Shown piece by piece: positions 8,225-16,088 of a stretch of DNA of 64,000 nucleotides. The DNA is taken from positions 1-64,000 of the forward strand of contig JAGASE010000021.1 in assembly GCA_017621875.1 (NCBI GenBank), given 5' to 3'. The notes under the pieces are model-generated. The model made no database searches and had not been told where the DNA came from. It worked only from the letters and a program-made list of their open reading frames with translations. Each line of letters starts with the position of its first letter. Positions within the stretch are counted from its first letter, which is position 1. The stretch is from Clostridia bacterium (GTDB lineage Bacteria; Bacillota; Clostridia; UBA1381). Both the position numbers and the translations under genes were made by a program.

Positions 8225-8252
8225 TTGATTTTCGGGATATTTATTATATAAT
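8225..8252 (+). promoter_or_regulatory. Probable promoter of the U32-maf-mre operon
   Basis: TTGATT (8225-8230) and TATAAT (8247-8252) are 16 bp apart, 55 bases before the start of the U32 gene. A second TATAAT at 8258-8263 could be used instead. Confidence 0.6.
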
Positions 8253-8307
8253 AGGTATATAATGGATTTATTAGTCGAAAAAATAGTTATGAAAGGACTT
8301 GGCGATA

Positions 8308-10350
8308 ATGGAATTACTTGCACCTGCAGGCTCGTTTTCAGCACTTTGTGCGGCTGTTCAAAGCGGTGCGGACGCGGTCTATATAGGCGGAAGCGAGTTT
8401 TCCGCAAGACGCAGTGCCGCTAATTTCACGCTGGATGAAATAAAAAAGGCCGCGGATTATTGCCATGTTCGCGGCGTGACACTTCATGTGGCGGCAAATA
8501 TACTTATAAAAGAAAAGGAAAAAGAAAAATTTCTTGACTATATAGGAAAGCTAAACGAAATCGGCGTAGACGCTGTAATAATTCAGGATATCGGAATGGC
8601 GGCGGCGGTACACCGAATTTATCCCGACCTGCCCATTCATGCAAGCACACAGATGACTGCGGCAAGCGTTGATGCGGCGAAAAAACTTAAAGAAATTGGA
8701 TTTTCGCGTGTGGTTCTCGCACGTGAGCTTTCCTGCGAGGCGATAAGAAAAATCTGCAGTGAGGCAGGGGTGGAAACCGAGGTTTTTGCTCATGGTGCGA
8801 TTTGTATGTCCTATTCGGGACAGTGCCTGATGAGCAGCATTATTGGCGGTAGAAGCGGCAACCGCGGCATGTGTGCACAGCCCTGCAGACTACCGTATAA
8901 AATAGAGGAAAAAAGCGGATATCTTTTGAGCCCGAAGGATTTATGTATGATAGAGAGACTTTCGGAGCTTAAAGAAATCGGAGTTACCTCGCTTAAAATC
9001 GAGGGACGCTTGAAACGCAGCGAATATGTTGCGGCGGTAAGCGGAATTTACCGAAAATACATTGACGAGCCGAAAAAGGTATCAAGCAGCGATATGCAGG
9101 AGCTTTTTGACGCTTTTTCGAGAAGCGGCTTTACCTGCGGATATTTTGACGACCGCATGGGCAGCGGAATGATGAGCTATAAAAATCCCGCAAACGCCGC
9201 TGAAAATATTTTTTCAGATGAGGTTAAAAGGCGTTGCACAGAGGGTGCAAATTTCAGAAAGACCGAAATTTTTATGTCTGCAGCACTGAAAAAAGGCAAG
9301 CCATTGTCGATTTCGGTATGGGACGATAAGGGCAATTTTGCCGAATGTGTCAGCGATGCTGCGGCAGAGGCGGCAATAAATCGTCCGCTTGACAGGGAAC
9401 GGCTTTTAAAACAGCTTTTAAAGCTCGGTGATACGCCGTTTTTTGTAAAAGAGCCGGAGATAGAGCTTGATGAAGGCATAACAATCGCTATTTCCGAAAT
9501 AAACAGTGTGCGAAGGCGTGCTGTGGAAAAGCTGATACATGAAAAATGTAAGATACCAAAAAGGCGTGATTTATCAGCAGAGGAAAGAAAGACAAGGGAA
9601 AAAGCAAAGCAGGCTCAAGGCACGATTCTTACGGCTCAGGTTACAACCTATGAGCAGGCAAAGGCGTGCATTGATGCCGGAATTTGTGAAATTTATGCCG
9701 ATACGCCTTTGGCGAACAAGCTGCTTAGCGAATATAAGGGCGTGAATATAATTGCGAAGCTGCCGCCCGTTGCGAGAGACGACAGGGAGTATGAGATGCC
9801 GAAAACCGATGCTGTGCTGATTTCCAATATCGGTCAGCTTGACGAAAAAAAGCGTTGCTACGGGGATTTTCGGCTTAATATTTTCAACAGCGAGAGCGTG
9901 GAGTTTTATTCGGCTCTTGAAAGAGTGACGATGTCGCCGGAGCTGAATTTAAAGGAGCTTTCGGGAATTTCTGAAGGCTCGGAGGTTATCGCCTACGGCA
10001 GAATCCCGCTTATGGTAATGGAAAACTGCCCGCTAAAGGCACTCGGAAAATGTCAGTCGCATAAGCTTCGGCACAGCATAACCGACAGAAAAAACGAGGC
10101 TTTTCCGCTTAAATGCAATGAAGGCTGCGTGCTTGAAATTCTAAATTCCAAGCCGATTTTTATGGCGGATAAGCTTGAATTTGTGAACAAATTGAAAATT
10201 AGTGCACTAAGATTGATATTTACTGTTGAAAATTCTGCAGAATGTGATAAAATAGTAAATATATATAAAATGGCATTATTGGGACAAAAAGTAAATATGC
10301 CGGAAGAAAATACGTTTACACGCGGTCATTTTTATCGCGGTACAGAGTAA
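8308..10350 (+). CDS. U32-family protein (RlhA-like, with C-terminal DUF3656-type region)
   Basis: A 680-residue member of the peptidase U32 / collagenase-like family. It opens MELLAPAGSF and contains the TIM-barrel motifs ADAVYIGG and HASTQMTA. A conserved cysteine cluster (about C166, C173, C189, C193; SYSGQCLMSS and GMCAQPCR) is likely an iron-sulfur or metal site. In the family, E. coli RlhA hydroxylates 23S rRNA C2501 and related members modify tRNA or quinones, so an RNA-modification role is more likely than proteolysis. The ATG at 8308 has AAAGGA ten bases upstream, while an upstream in-frame TTG at 8299 lacks spacing. It leads the operon into maf and mreBCD; 34 bp separate it from maf. 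Confidence 0.88.
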   Translation: MELLAPAGSFSALCAAVQSGADAVYIGGSEFSARRSAANFTLDEIKKAADYCHVRGVTLHVAANILIKEKEKEKFLDYIGKLNEIGVDAVIIQDIGMAAAVHRIYPDLPIHASTQMTAASVDAAKKLKEIGFSRVVLARELSCEAIRKICSEAGVETEVFAHGAICMSYSGQCLMSSIIGGRSGNRGMCAQPCRLPYKIEEKSGYLLSPKDLCMIERLSELKEIGVTSLKIEGRLKRSEYVAAVSGIYRKYIDEPKKVSSSDMQELFDAFSRSGFTCGYFDDRMGSGMMSYKNPANAAENIFSDEVKRRCTEGANFRKTEIFMSAALKKGKPLSISVWDDKGNFAECVSDAAAEAAINRPLDRERLLKQLLKLGDTPFFVKEPEIELDEGITIAISEINSVRRRAVEKLIHEKCKIPKRRDLSAEERKTREKAKQAQGTILTAQVTTYEQAKACIDAGICEIYADTPLANKLLSEYKGVNIIAKLPPVARDDREYEMPKTDAVLISNIGQLDEKKRCYGDFRLNIFNSESVEFYSALERVTMSPELNLKELSGISEGSEVIAYGRIPLMVMENCPLKALGKCQSHKLRHSITDRKNEAFPLKCNEGCVLEILNSKPIFMADKLEFVNKLKISALRLIFTVENSAECDKIVNIYKMALLGQKVNMPEENTFTRGHFYRGTE

Positions 10351-10384
10351 TTTTTGCGAAGTTGTATATAATAAAGGTAAAATT

Positions 10385-10990
10385 ATGAAAAAGCTTATTT
10401 TGGCATCGGGTTCACCGAGAAGAAAAGAAATTCTTAATAATATGGGGCTGAATTTTGAGGTCATGGTATCAAGTGCGGACGAAGGCTCGGTGGATTCAGC
10501 AAAGCTGCCGGTCGGAGTGTATGTTCAGGAGCTGGCACTTTTAAAGGCAAGTGCCGTAGCAAAGTCGGTAGCCTGCCGCGACGCATTGATAATTTCGGCT
10601 GATACGGTTGTTGCCTGCGATGGAAAAATTCTCGGAAAGCCGAAGGATGCAGAGGACGCTTTTTCTATGCTGAAAAGTCTTTCGGGAAAATGTCACAGTG
10701 TTTTTACGGGAATCTGCGTGATGCGGACAAAGGACGCCTACAGCGTTTGTGCAGCAGAGGAAACAAAGGTATATTTTAAAGAGCTGTCCGATGAGCGGAT
10801 ACAGCACTATGTGGAAACGAAAGAACCTATGGATAAAGCCGGGGCGTACGGAATCCAGGGCAAGGGCTGCCTTTTGGTTAAAGGCATTGACGGCGACTAC
10901 TTAAATGTTGTGGGACTGCCTGCCGCCAGATTAGCGGAAATTTTGGAGAAGGACTTTAATTTTGATGTGTTTAAAGGAGAATGTAAATGA
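10385..10990 (+). CDS. maf: Maf-family nucleoside triphosphate pyrophosphatase
   Basis: A 201-residue cytosolic house-cleaning enzyme that hydrolyses non-canonical or modified nucleoside triphosphates and is linked to septum formation in Bacillus. It carries the N-terminal LASGSPRRKEIL motif, the catalytic region IISADTVVACDGKILGKP, and the C-terminal AGAYGIQGKG motif. Length and motifs are complete. Its end overlaps the mreB start by 4 bp (ATGA), indicating translational coupling. Its place before mreBCD matches many Firmicutes. Confidence 0.96.
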   Translation: MKKLILASGSPRRKEILNNMGLNFEVMVSSADEGSVDSAKLPVGVYVQELALLKASAVAKSVACRDALIISADTVVACDGKILGKPKDAEDAFSMLKSLSGKCHSVFTGICVMRTKDAYSVCAAEETKVYFKELSDERIQHYVETKEPMDKAGAYGIQGKGCLLVKGIDGDYLNVVGLPAARLAEILEKDFNFDVFKGECK

Positions 10991-12015
10991 GATTCAGGGC
11001 TTTTGATTTTGGCAGTGATGTGTGTATTGATTTAGGTACTGCCAATACCTTGGTGTATATAAAAGGAAAAGGAATTGTTATTCGTGAGCCGTCGGTGGTG
11101 GCTATTGATAAGTATAATCAAAAGGTGCTTGCAGTGGGAAACGACGCTGATGAAATGCTCGGAAGAACACCGGAAAATATTGTTGCAATCCGCCCTGTAA
11201 GGGACGGCGTTATTGCTGATTTTGAAATTACCGAGGCAATGATAAGGCGTCTTATGAGCCTTGCATTAGGTAAAATGGGCGGACTTTTTAAGCCGAAGGT
11301 TACTGTGTGCGTTCCGTCCGGCGTTACCGATGTCGAAAAACGTGCGGTAATACAGTCGCTTACTCTTGCAGGAGCAAAATCGGTTGCTATTATCGAGGAG
11401 CCGATGGCGGCGGCACTGGGAGCAGGACTTGAGGTTTTGAAGCCTGCGGGAAATATGATTGTGGATATCGGCGGTGGCACATGTGAGGTGGCGGTTGTGG
11501 CACTGGGAGGTGTTGTGTCGTCACGCTCAATGCGGAGTGCCGGCTGTGCCTTTGATAATGCGATAATTAATTATATAAAGCGGAATTATAATCTTACCAT
11601 AGGTGATAAAACCGCGGAGGAAATCAAGCTTGAGCTTGGCTCTGCACAGCCGTATGCCGATGAGGGGTATTACGAGGTCCGCGGAAGAGACGTTGTGACG
11701 GGACTTCCGAAAAATATACGTATTTCCGCCGGTGAGGTCCGCGAGGCTATGGCAGAAAATATCATGTGCATAATAGAGGAAATTCGCGACACGCTTGAAA
11801 TAACGCCTCCTGAGCTTACCGCAGATATTCTGCAGAACGGAATCACCATAACCGGCGGCGGTGCTCTTATCAGAAACATTGACAAGGCGATTGAAGCAGC
11901 AATAGGTGTTCCTGTTCGTATTGCGGACGAGCCGCTGGACTGTGTGATTCTGGGGACGGGCATGGCGATAGAAAACAATGATATACTTCTGCGTTCATCG
12001 GTTGCACGCAGATAG
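10987..12015 (+). CDS. mreB: Rod-shape-determining actin homologue MreB
   Basis: Bacterial actin of 342 residues that polymerises beneath the membrane and guides the elongation machinery. The nucleotide-binding signatures are intact: phosphate-1 DLGTANTLVY near residue 16, phosphate-2 VDIGGGTCEVAVV near 160, and the adenosine loop ITGGGALI near 287. The membrane-associated N terminus MRFRAFDFGSD is slightly longer than usual. It overlaps maf by 4 bp and precedes mreC by 25 bp. It could be the Mbl or MreBH paralogue, but its linkage to mreCD favours MreB. Confidence 0.96.
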   Translation: MRFRAFDFGSDVCIDLGTANTLVYIKGKGIVIREPSVVAIDKYNQKVLAVGNDADEMLGRTPENIVAIRPVRDGVIADFEITEAMIRRLMSLALGKMGGLFKPKVTVCVPSGVTDVEKRAVIQSLTLAGAKSVAIIEEPMAAALGAGLEVLKPAGNMIVDIGGGTCEVAVVALGGVVSSRSMRSAGCAFDNAIINYIKRNYNLTIGDKTAEEIKLELGSAQPYADEGYYEVRGRDVVTGLPKNIRISAGEVREAMAENIMCIIEEIRDTLEITPPELTADILQNGITITGGGALIRNIDKAIEAAIGVPVRIADEPLDCVILGTGMAIENNDILLRSSVARR

Positions 12016-12040
12016 ATAGCTTTTTTGTGAGGTTGTTGTA

Positions 12041-12973
12041 ATGCCATTTCTGAAGAAAAAATATGTAAAAATTATCTTATCACTGCTTGTGATAACCTTT
12101 ATATTGTCGCTTGCGGCACATTTCGGAAATAATCCTGTGCAGCGTGCTTTGTATACAGTTATGTCACCTGTTTTTGACGCGGCGTACACTGTCATCACGC
12201 CTGTGAGAAAATTTTTCGGATATGCCGTAAAGGCTCCCAAGTACGAGGCGGAAATTGAAGCCTTAAAGACCGAACTTAATACATTAAAGGCGGAAAATAA
12301 GAGCAAAGAGGATTTCATCAAGGAAAACCGCCGCTTAAAAGAGCTGCTTGATTTAAAGGACGGAAGCATGGCAGGATATGAAACTGTCACCGCACGAGTT
12401 GTGTCCTATGAGCCGAACAGCTGGTATGATACTGTTATGCTGAATAAAGGTGCAAATGCAGGAATAAGCGTTGACGATATAGTTATAACCAATCCGGGAG
12501 TTGTCGGAAGGGTAATTGCCGTAGGTGCAAACTGGGCGAGGGTTTCAACTGTGATAAACGCGTCAAGCTCGGTGGGCGTAAAGCTGTCCCGAACAGGCGA
12601 TGTCGGCGTGGTAAGCGGAGACGCAAATCTTGCACAGGATAAAAACTGCCGCCTTGAATATCTTTCAAACGACAAAAATCTGATTAAGGGCGATATCCTT
12701 GTAACATCGGGACTGGGCGGCGTTTTTCCGGCTGATTTGAGCGTCGGAAAGGTGACCGATATAAGGTCGGACAGTGCAGGAAACTTAGACTATGCGGTTG
12801 TAGAGCCGAGCGTGGATTTTTCGTCGCTTTACGAGGTGCTGGTCATTACCGATGTTTCTGCAGCTGTAAGCACAGTGCATGAGGAGCAGGCAGAGCCGAT
12901 AGAAAATATTAATGAAAATATTAATGAAAACGTTGAGGTAAATATGCAGGAGCAGGGAGCAATAGAAGAATGA
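12041..12973 (+). CDS. mreC: Rod-shape-determining protein MreC
   Basis: A 310-residue bitopic protein with a basic cytoplasmic N terminus and one TM helix (about residues 9-27). A coiled coil (KYEAEIEALKTELNTLKAENK, then LKELLDLK) leads into the extracellular beta-barrel domain with VVGRVIAVG and ILVTSGLGGVFPADL. It links MreB to the PBP2/RodA synthase. The C-terminal tail is acidic, with an imperfect ENIN repeat (near residues 288-298). Its stop overlaps the mreD start by 4 bp. Confidence 0.95.
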   Translation: MPFLKKKYVKIILSLLVITFILSLAAHFGNNPVQRALYTVMSPVFDAAYTVITPVRKFFGYAVKAPKYEAEIEALKTELNTLKAENKSKEDFIKENRRLKELLDLKDGSMAGYETVTARVVSYEPNSWYDTVMLNKGANAGISVDDIVITNPGVVGRVIAVGANWARVSTVINASSSVGVKLSRTGDVGVVSGDANLAQDKNCRLEYLSNDKNLIKGDILVTSGLGGVFPADLSVGKVTDIRSDSAGNLDYAVVEPSVDFSSLYEVLVITDVSAAVSTVHEEQAEPIENINENINENVEVNMQEQGAIEE

Positions 12974-13461
12974 GAGTTTTAAAAAATGTAAAATATGCAC
13001 TTATATGCTTTCTTATTCTTGTCTGCGAAATGACGTTTGCGAAATATCTTGAAATAGGCGGAGTTGTGCCGATGCTTTCGTTTTGTGCATGTCTTGCAGC
13101 GGCACTTATCGAAGATAATTTCAGCTATATTATTGCTGTGCCTGCAATTTTGGGTGTGGCTTTGGATATATGCTCGGGACACGGCTTTGGTACATATACA
13201 ATAGCATTTACTCTTGCATCGGTTGCAAGCTTTGAGATAAGGGACAAGCTGTTTTCGTCCAAGGTGATTCTTCTTATCTGCAACGCATTTGTTATGACGG
13301 TGCTTTTGAACATGATGTATTACCTGTTTCATATAAATGATATCGGCGGAGGATTTGGTGCTCTGTTTTTGGGGTTTATGCTTCCTTCGGCGTTATACAA
13401 TATTGCAGTGTCGCTGATTTTTTATCCGATATTGAAGAAAATTCTGGCAAAAAGGAGGTAA
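12970..13461 (+). CDS. mreD: Rod-shape-determining protein MreD
   Basis: A 163-residue polytopic membrane protein with about five hydrophobic helices, which is the usual MreD size and topology. It overlaps mreC by 4 bp and is followed 4 bp later by the PBP2 gene. Sequence similarity in this family is weak, so position and hydrophobicity carry the call. Confidence 0.93.
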   Translation: MRVLKNVKYALICFLILVCEMTFAKYLEIGGVVPMLSFCACLAAALIEDNFSYIIAVPAILGVALDICSGHGFGTYTIAFTLASVASFEIRDKLFSSKVILLICNAFVMTVLLNMMYYLFHINDIGGGFGALFLGFMLPSALYNIAVSLIFYPILKKILAKRR

Positions 13462-13465
13462 TTTT

Positions 13466-15544
13466 GTGTCAAAGGGCAGATTACTTTTTATTAAGATAGT
13501 TCTTGTTCTGATGATAGGTGCGATTATATGGCGGTTGTACGACATGCAGGTTATTAACGGCGAAGGCTATAAAAATCTGTCGGATCAGCGTATTTCGGCG
13601 AATATAACCCAAAAAGCACCCAGAGGCGAAATTACCGACCGAAACGGAAAGGTTTTGGTCACAAACAGAAAAGGCTATTCGATAAAGCTTCAAAAAACAA
13701 GCATTTCAGATGAAGACTTTAATGCGATGCTTTTGAAGCTTTTTAACATTTTAGACGAGGACGGGTATGTTATATCCGATTCTCTGCCGATTACTGCCGA
13801 GCCGCCGTATGCGTACACCTTTGCGAGTGATGAGCAAAAGGCAGAGTGGTTTGAAGACCTTGCGGCACTTGATGCATCTATGACGGCGGACGAGCTTTTG
13901 GAGTATTACCGAAAAGCGTACAAAATTTCCTCCGAGCTTGGCACAAGGCTTATACGGCGGCTTTCAGGACTCAGGTATGAAATTAAAAAGTCGGGCTTTT
14001 CGATAAATTCTCCGTTTGTTATTGCCGATGATGTTTCGGCAACGGTGGTTTCAAAAATCAAGGAGCGTCAGAATGAATTTGAGGGCGTAACGGTAACACA
14101 GGAATATTTCAGGCAATATACCCAGGGGCAGCTTGCGGCACATATTTTGGGACGTATCGGAAAGATATACAAGGAGGAATATGACGAGCTGAAGGATAAG
14201 GGCTATGCAATGAGCGACCTCGTCGGAAAGCAGGGAATAGAAAAGGTGTGCGAGGATTATCTGCGTGGAACGGACGGAAGTAAAAATGTTTATTACGGCG
14301 AGGACTCCGAGCTTTTGGGAGATGAAACGGATATTCCTGCAGTTCCGGGAAATTACGTGGTGCTTACGATTGACAGTAATCTCCAGCGTGCTGCCGAGGA
14401 ATCGCTTGAGCGTAATATAAAGCAGATAGCGGAATCGGGAAAGGATAAGGATAAAAAAGGCGGGGACGCGGATTCGGGAGCGGCGGTTGTGATTGATGTA
14501 AAAACAGGCGATATTTTAGCCCTTGCAACCTATCCCACCTATGACCCTGCGAAGTTTAGTGAAAGCTATAACGACCTTCTTTCAGATCCTGCAAAGCCGC
14601 TTTGGAACAGAGCTATAAGCGGAACATATACGCCGGGCTCTACCTTTAAGCCGCTAACGGCGATTGCGGCACTTTCAACAGGGGCGATATCCGTTAATGA
14701 GCAGATAAGCTGTGACGGTGTTTATACTTTTTTTGAGGACTATCAGCCCAAATGCTGGATATGGACAGAGCAGCATAAAACTCATGGAATGCTGGACGTT
14801 ACAAAGGCGATTGAAAATTCCTGCAACTGCTTCTTCTATGAAACCGGCAGACGCGTGGGAATTGACGCAATAGATCAGTATGCAAAAAAGCTTGGCTTGG
14901 GAGAACGGACAGGCATTGAGCTTGCCGAGGAAGCAAGCGGAAATGTTGCAAGCCCTGACTATAAGAAAACGCTGTATGAGGACGCTGCCGACCGAAAGTG
15001 GGTGGGCGGCGATACGATACAAACAGCTATCGGTCAGTCATATTCGGCATTTACGCCGATTGGTCTTGCAAATTATGCCGCGACTATTGCAAACGGCGGC
15101 ACGCGATATCGTACGCATATAATTAAGAGCGTTCATTCCTCAACCGACGGAAGTCTGGTGTATGAAAGCGAGCCGGTTGTTATGAGTAATGTGGAGATTT
15201 CCGAGGATAACCTAAATGCGGTCTTGAAGGGAATGTTAGGCGTTGCCGATGAAGGCTCGGCAAAGCAGATTTTTAACGGCTATCCGATAAGCGTCGGAGG
15301 AAAAACGGGTACTGCTCAGATAAGTAAAAAAGCGTCAAATAATGCACTTTTTATATCCTTTGCACCGTTTGAGGCCCCTGAAATAGCGGTTTGCGTGGTT
15401 ATAGAGCATGGCTACCGCGGAGCAAATGCAGCGTATGTGGCACGGGATATTTATAACGAATATTTCGGACTTACAGGCAATGAAAATGCCGAAAATGCCG
15501 AAGAAAGCAACAATATGACGATTGTTAGTGAATTATTGCCATAA
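13466..15544 (+). CDS. mrdA: Penicillin-binding protein 2 (elongasome transpeptidase)
   Basis: A 692-residue class B PBP that cross-links peptidoglycan during cell elongation. It has an N-terminal TM anchor (about residues 7-24), a pedestal region beginning at the APRGEITDRNG motif, and a transpeptidase domain. The three active-site motifs are S392-TFK, S452-CN and K613-TG. GTG is the start, with AGGAGG eight bases upstream at the end of mreD. A lysine/aspartate-rich insert (about residues 325-337) lies in the early transpeptidase domain. rodA is not adjacent. A short TA-rich hairpin with a T-run follows the stop. Confidence 0.95.
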   Translation: MSKGRLLFIKIVLVLMIGAIIWRLYDMQVINGEGYKNLSDQRISANITQKAPRGEITDRNGKVLVTNRKGYSIKLQKTSISDEDFNAMLLKLFNILDEDGYVISDSLPITAEPPYAYTFASDEQKAEWFEDLAALDASMTADELLEYYRKAYKISSELGTRLIRRLSGLRYEIKKSGFSINSPFVIADDVSATVVSKIKERQNEFEGVTVTQEYFRQYTQGQLAAHILGRIGKIYKEEYDELKDKGYAMSDLVGKQGIEKVCEDYLRGTDGSKNVYYGEDSELLGDETDIPAVPGNYVVLTIDSNLQRAAEESLERNIKQIAESGKDKDKKGGDADSGAAVVIDVKTGDILALATYPTYDPAKFSESYNDLLSDPAKPLWNRAISGTYTPGSTFKPLTAIAALSTGAISVNEQISCDGVYTFFEDYQPKCWIWTEQHKTHGMLDVTKAIENSCNCFFYETGRRVGIDAIDQYAKKLGLGERTGIELAEEASGNVASPDYKKTLYEDAADRKWVGGDTIQTAIGQSYSAFTPIGLANYAATIANGGTRYRTHIIKSVHSSTDGSLVYESEPVVMSNVEISEDNLNAVLKGMLGVADEGSAKQIFNGYPISVGGKTGTAQISKKASNNALFISFAPFEAPEIAVCVVIEHGYRGANAAYVARDIYNEYFGLTGNENAENAEESNNMTIVSELLP

Positions 15545-15550
15545 ATTTTA

Positions 15551-15580
15551 AATTTTGTATTTACAAAATTGTATTTTTTT
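15551..15580 (+). terminator. Weak terminator after the mre-PBP2 operon
   Basis: AATTTTGTA, TT loop and TACAAAATT form a stem followed by GTATTTTTTT. It is all A/T-rich, so it may be leaky. It overlaps the -35 element of the next promoter. Confidence 0.55.
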
Positions 15581-15588
15581 GATATAAT
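15560..15588 (+). promoter_or_regulatory. Promoter of the methylglyoxal synthase gene
   Basis: TTTACA (15560-15565), 17-bp spacer and TATAAT (15583-15588), about 32 bases before the chosen start. Confidence 0.75.
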
Positions 15589-15620
15589 AGTAACATATTT
15601 TGGTATTGGAGGTAATGAAT

Positions 15621-16028
15621 TTGAATATAGCATGTATTGCACACGACAAGAAAAAAGAACTGATGATTCAGTTTTGCATCGCCTATAAGGGTATACTCGA
15701 GAAGCATTCCCTTTTCGCAACTGATAATACAGGTAAAATGATAACTGAAAATACCGGAATGAGCGTATATAGGTTTTTATCGGGCTCTCAGGGAGGAGAT
15801 CAGCAGATTGGTGCACGTGTCGCTTATAATGAGATCGACCTTGTACTTTTTTTCCGAGACCCAATAACGCCGGAGTCCTATGAGCCTGATATATCAAATC
15901 TTTTAAAGCTTTGTGATATGCATAATATCCCCATTGCAACAAATTTGGCAACGGCGGAGGTACTTATCCATGGTCTTGAAAGAGGAGATATGGACTGGAG
16001 AGATATTGTAAATCCAAAGCATAAATAA
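15621..16028 (+). CDS. mgsA: Methylglyoxal synthase
   Basis: A 135-residue cytosolic lyase that converts dihydroxyacetone phosphate to methylglyoxal and phosphate, a bypass of lower glycolysis when phosphate is scarce. It has the family's IAHDKKK start, the catalytic GGDQQ aspartate, FFRDP, and [11 protein letters not shown]. The TTG at 15621 is preferred because GGAGG lies eight bases upstream. An ATG at 15615 is too close to it, and this choice gives the family N terminus. Oddities: the usual ATGTTG phosphate loop is ATDNTG, and the histidine of the usual PHDPD/PHEPD segment is replaced (ESYEPD). Activity is therefore probable but not certain. Confidence 0.88.
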   Translation: MNIACIAHDKKKELMIQFCIAYKGILEKHSLFATDNTGKMITENTGMSVYRFLSGSQGGDQQIGARVAYNEIDLVLFFRDPITPESYEPDISNLLKLCDMHNIPIATNLATAEVLIHGLERGDMDWRDIVNPKHK

Positions 16029-16053
16029 GCAAAACATAAAATTAATAAATATT

Positions 16054-16079
16054 AAAAAGCAGCCCGGAGGCTGCTTTTT
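16054..16079. terminator. Bidirectional terminator between convergent genes
   Basis: AAAAAGCAGCC, loop CGGA and GGCTGCTTTTT form a stem with A/T tails on both sides. It serves mgsA (rightward) and the RyR/RCK membrane protein (leftward). Confidence 0.9.
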
Positions 16080-16088
16080 ATGTACCTG

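Noticed and set aside
8099-8407. 102-residue leftward reading frame overlapping the U32 start
   Set aside because: It covers the tRNA promoter and the start of a strong gene on the other strand.
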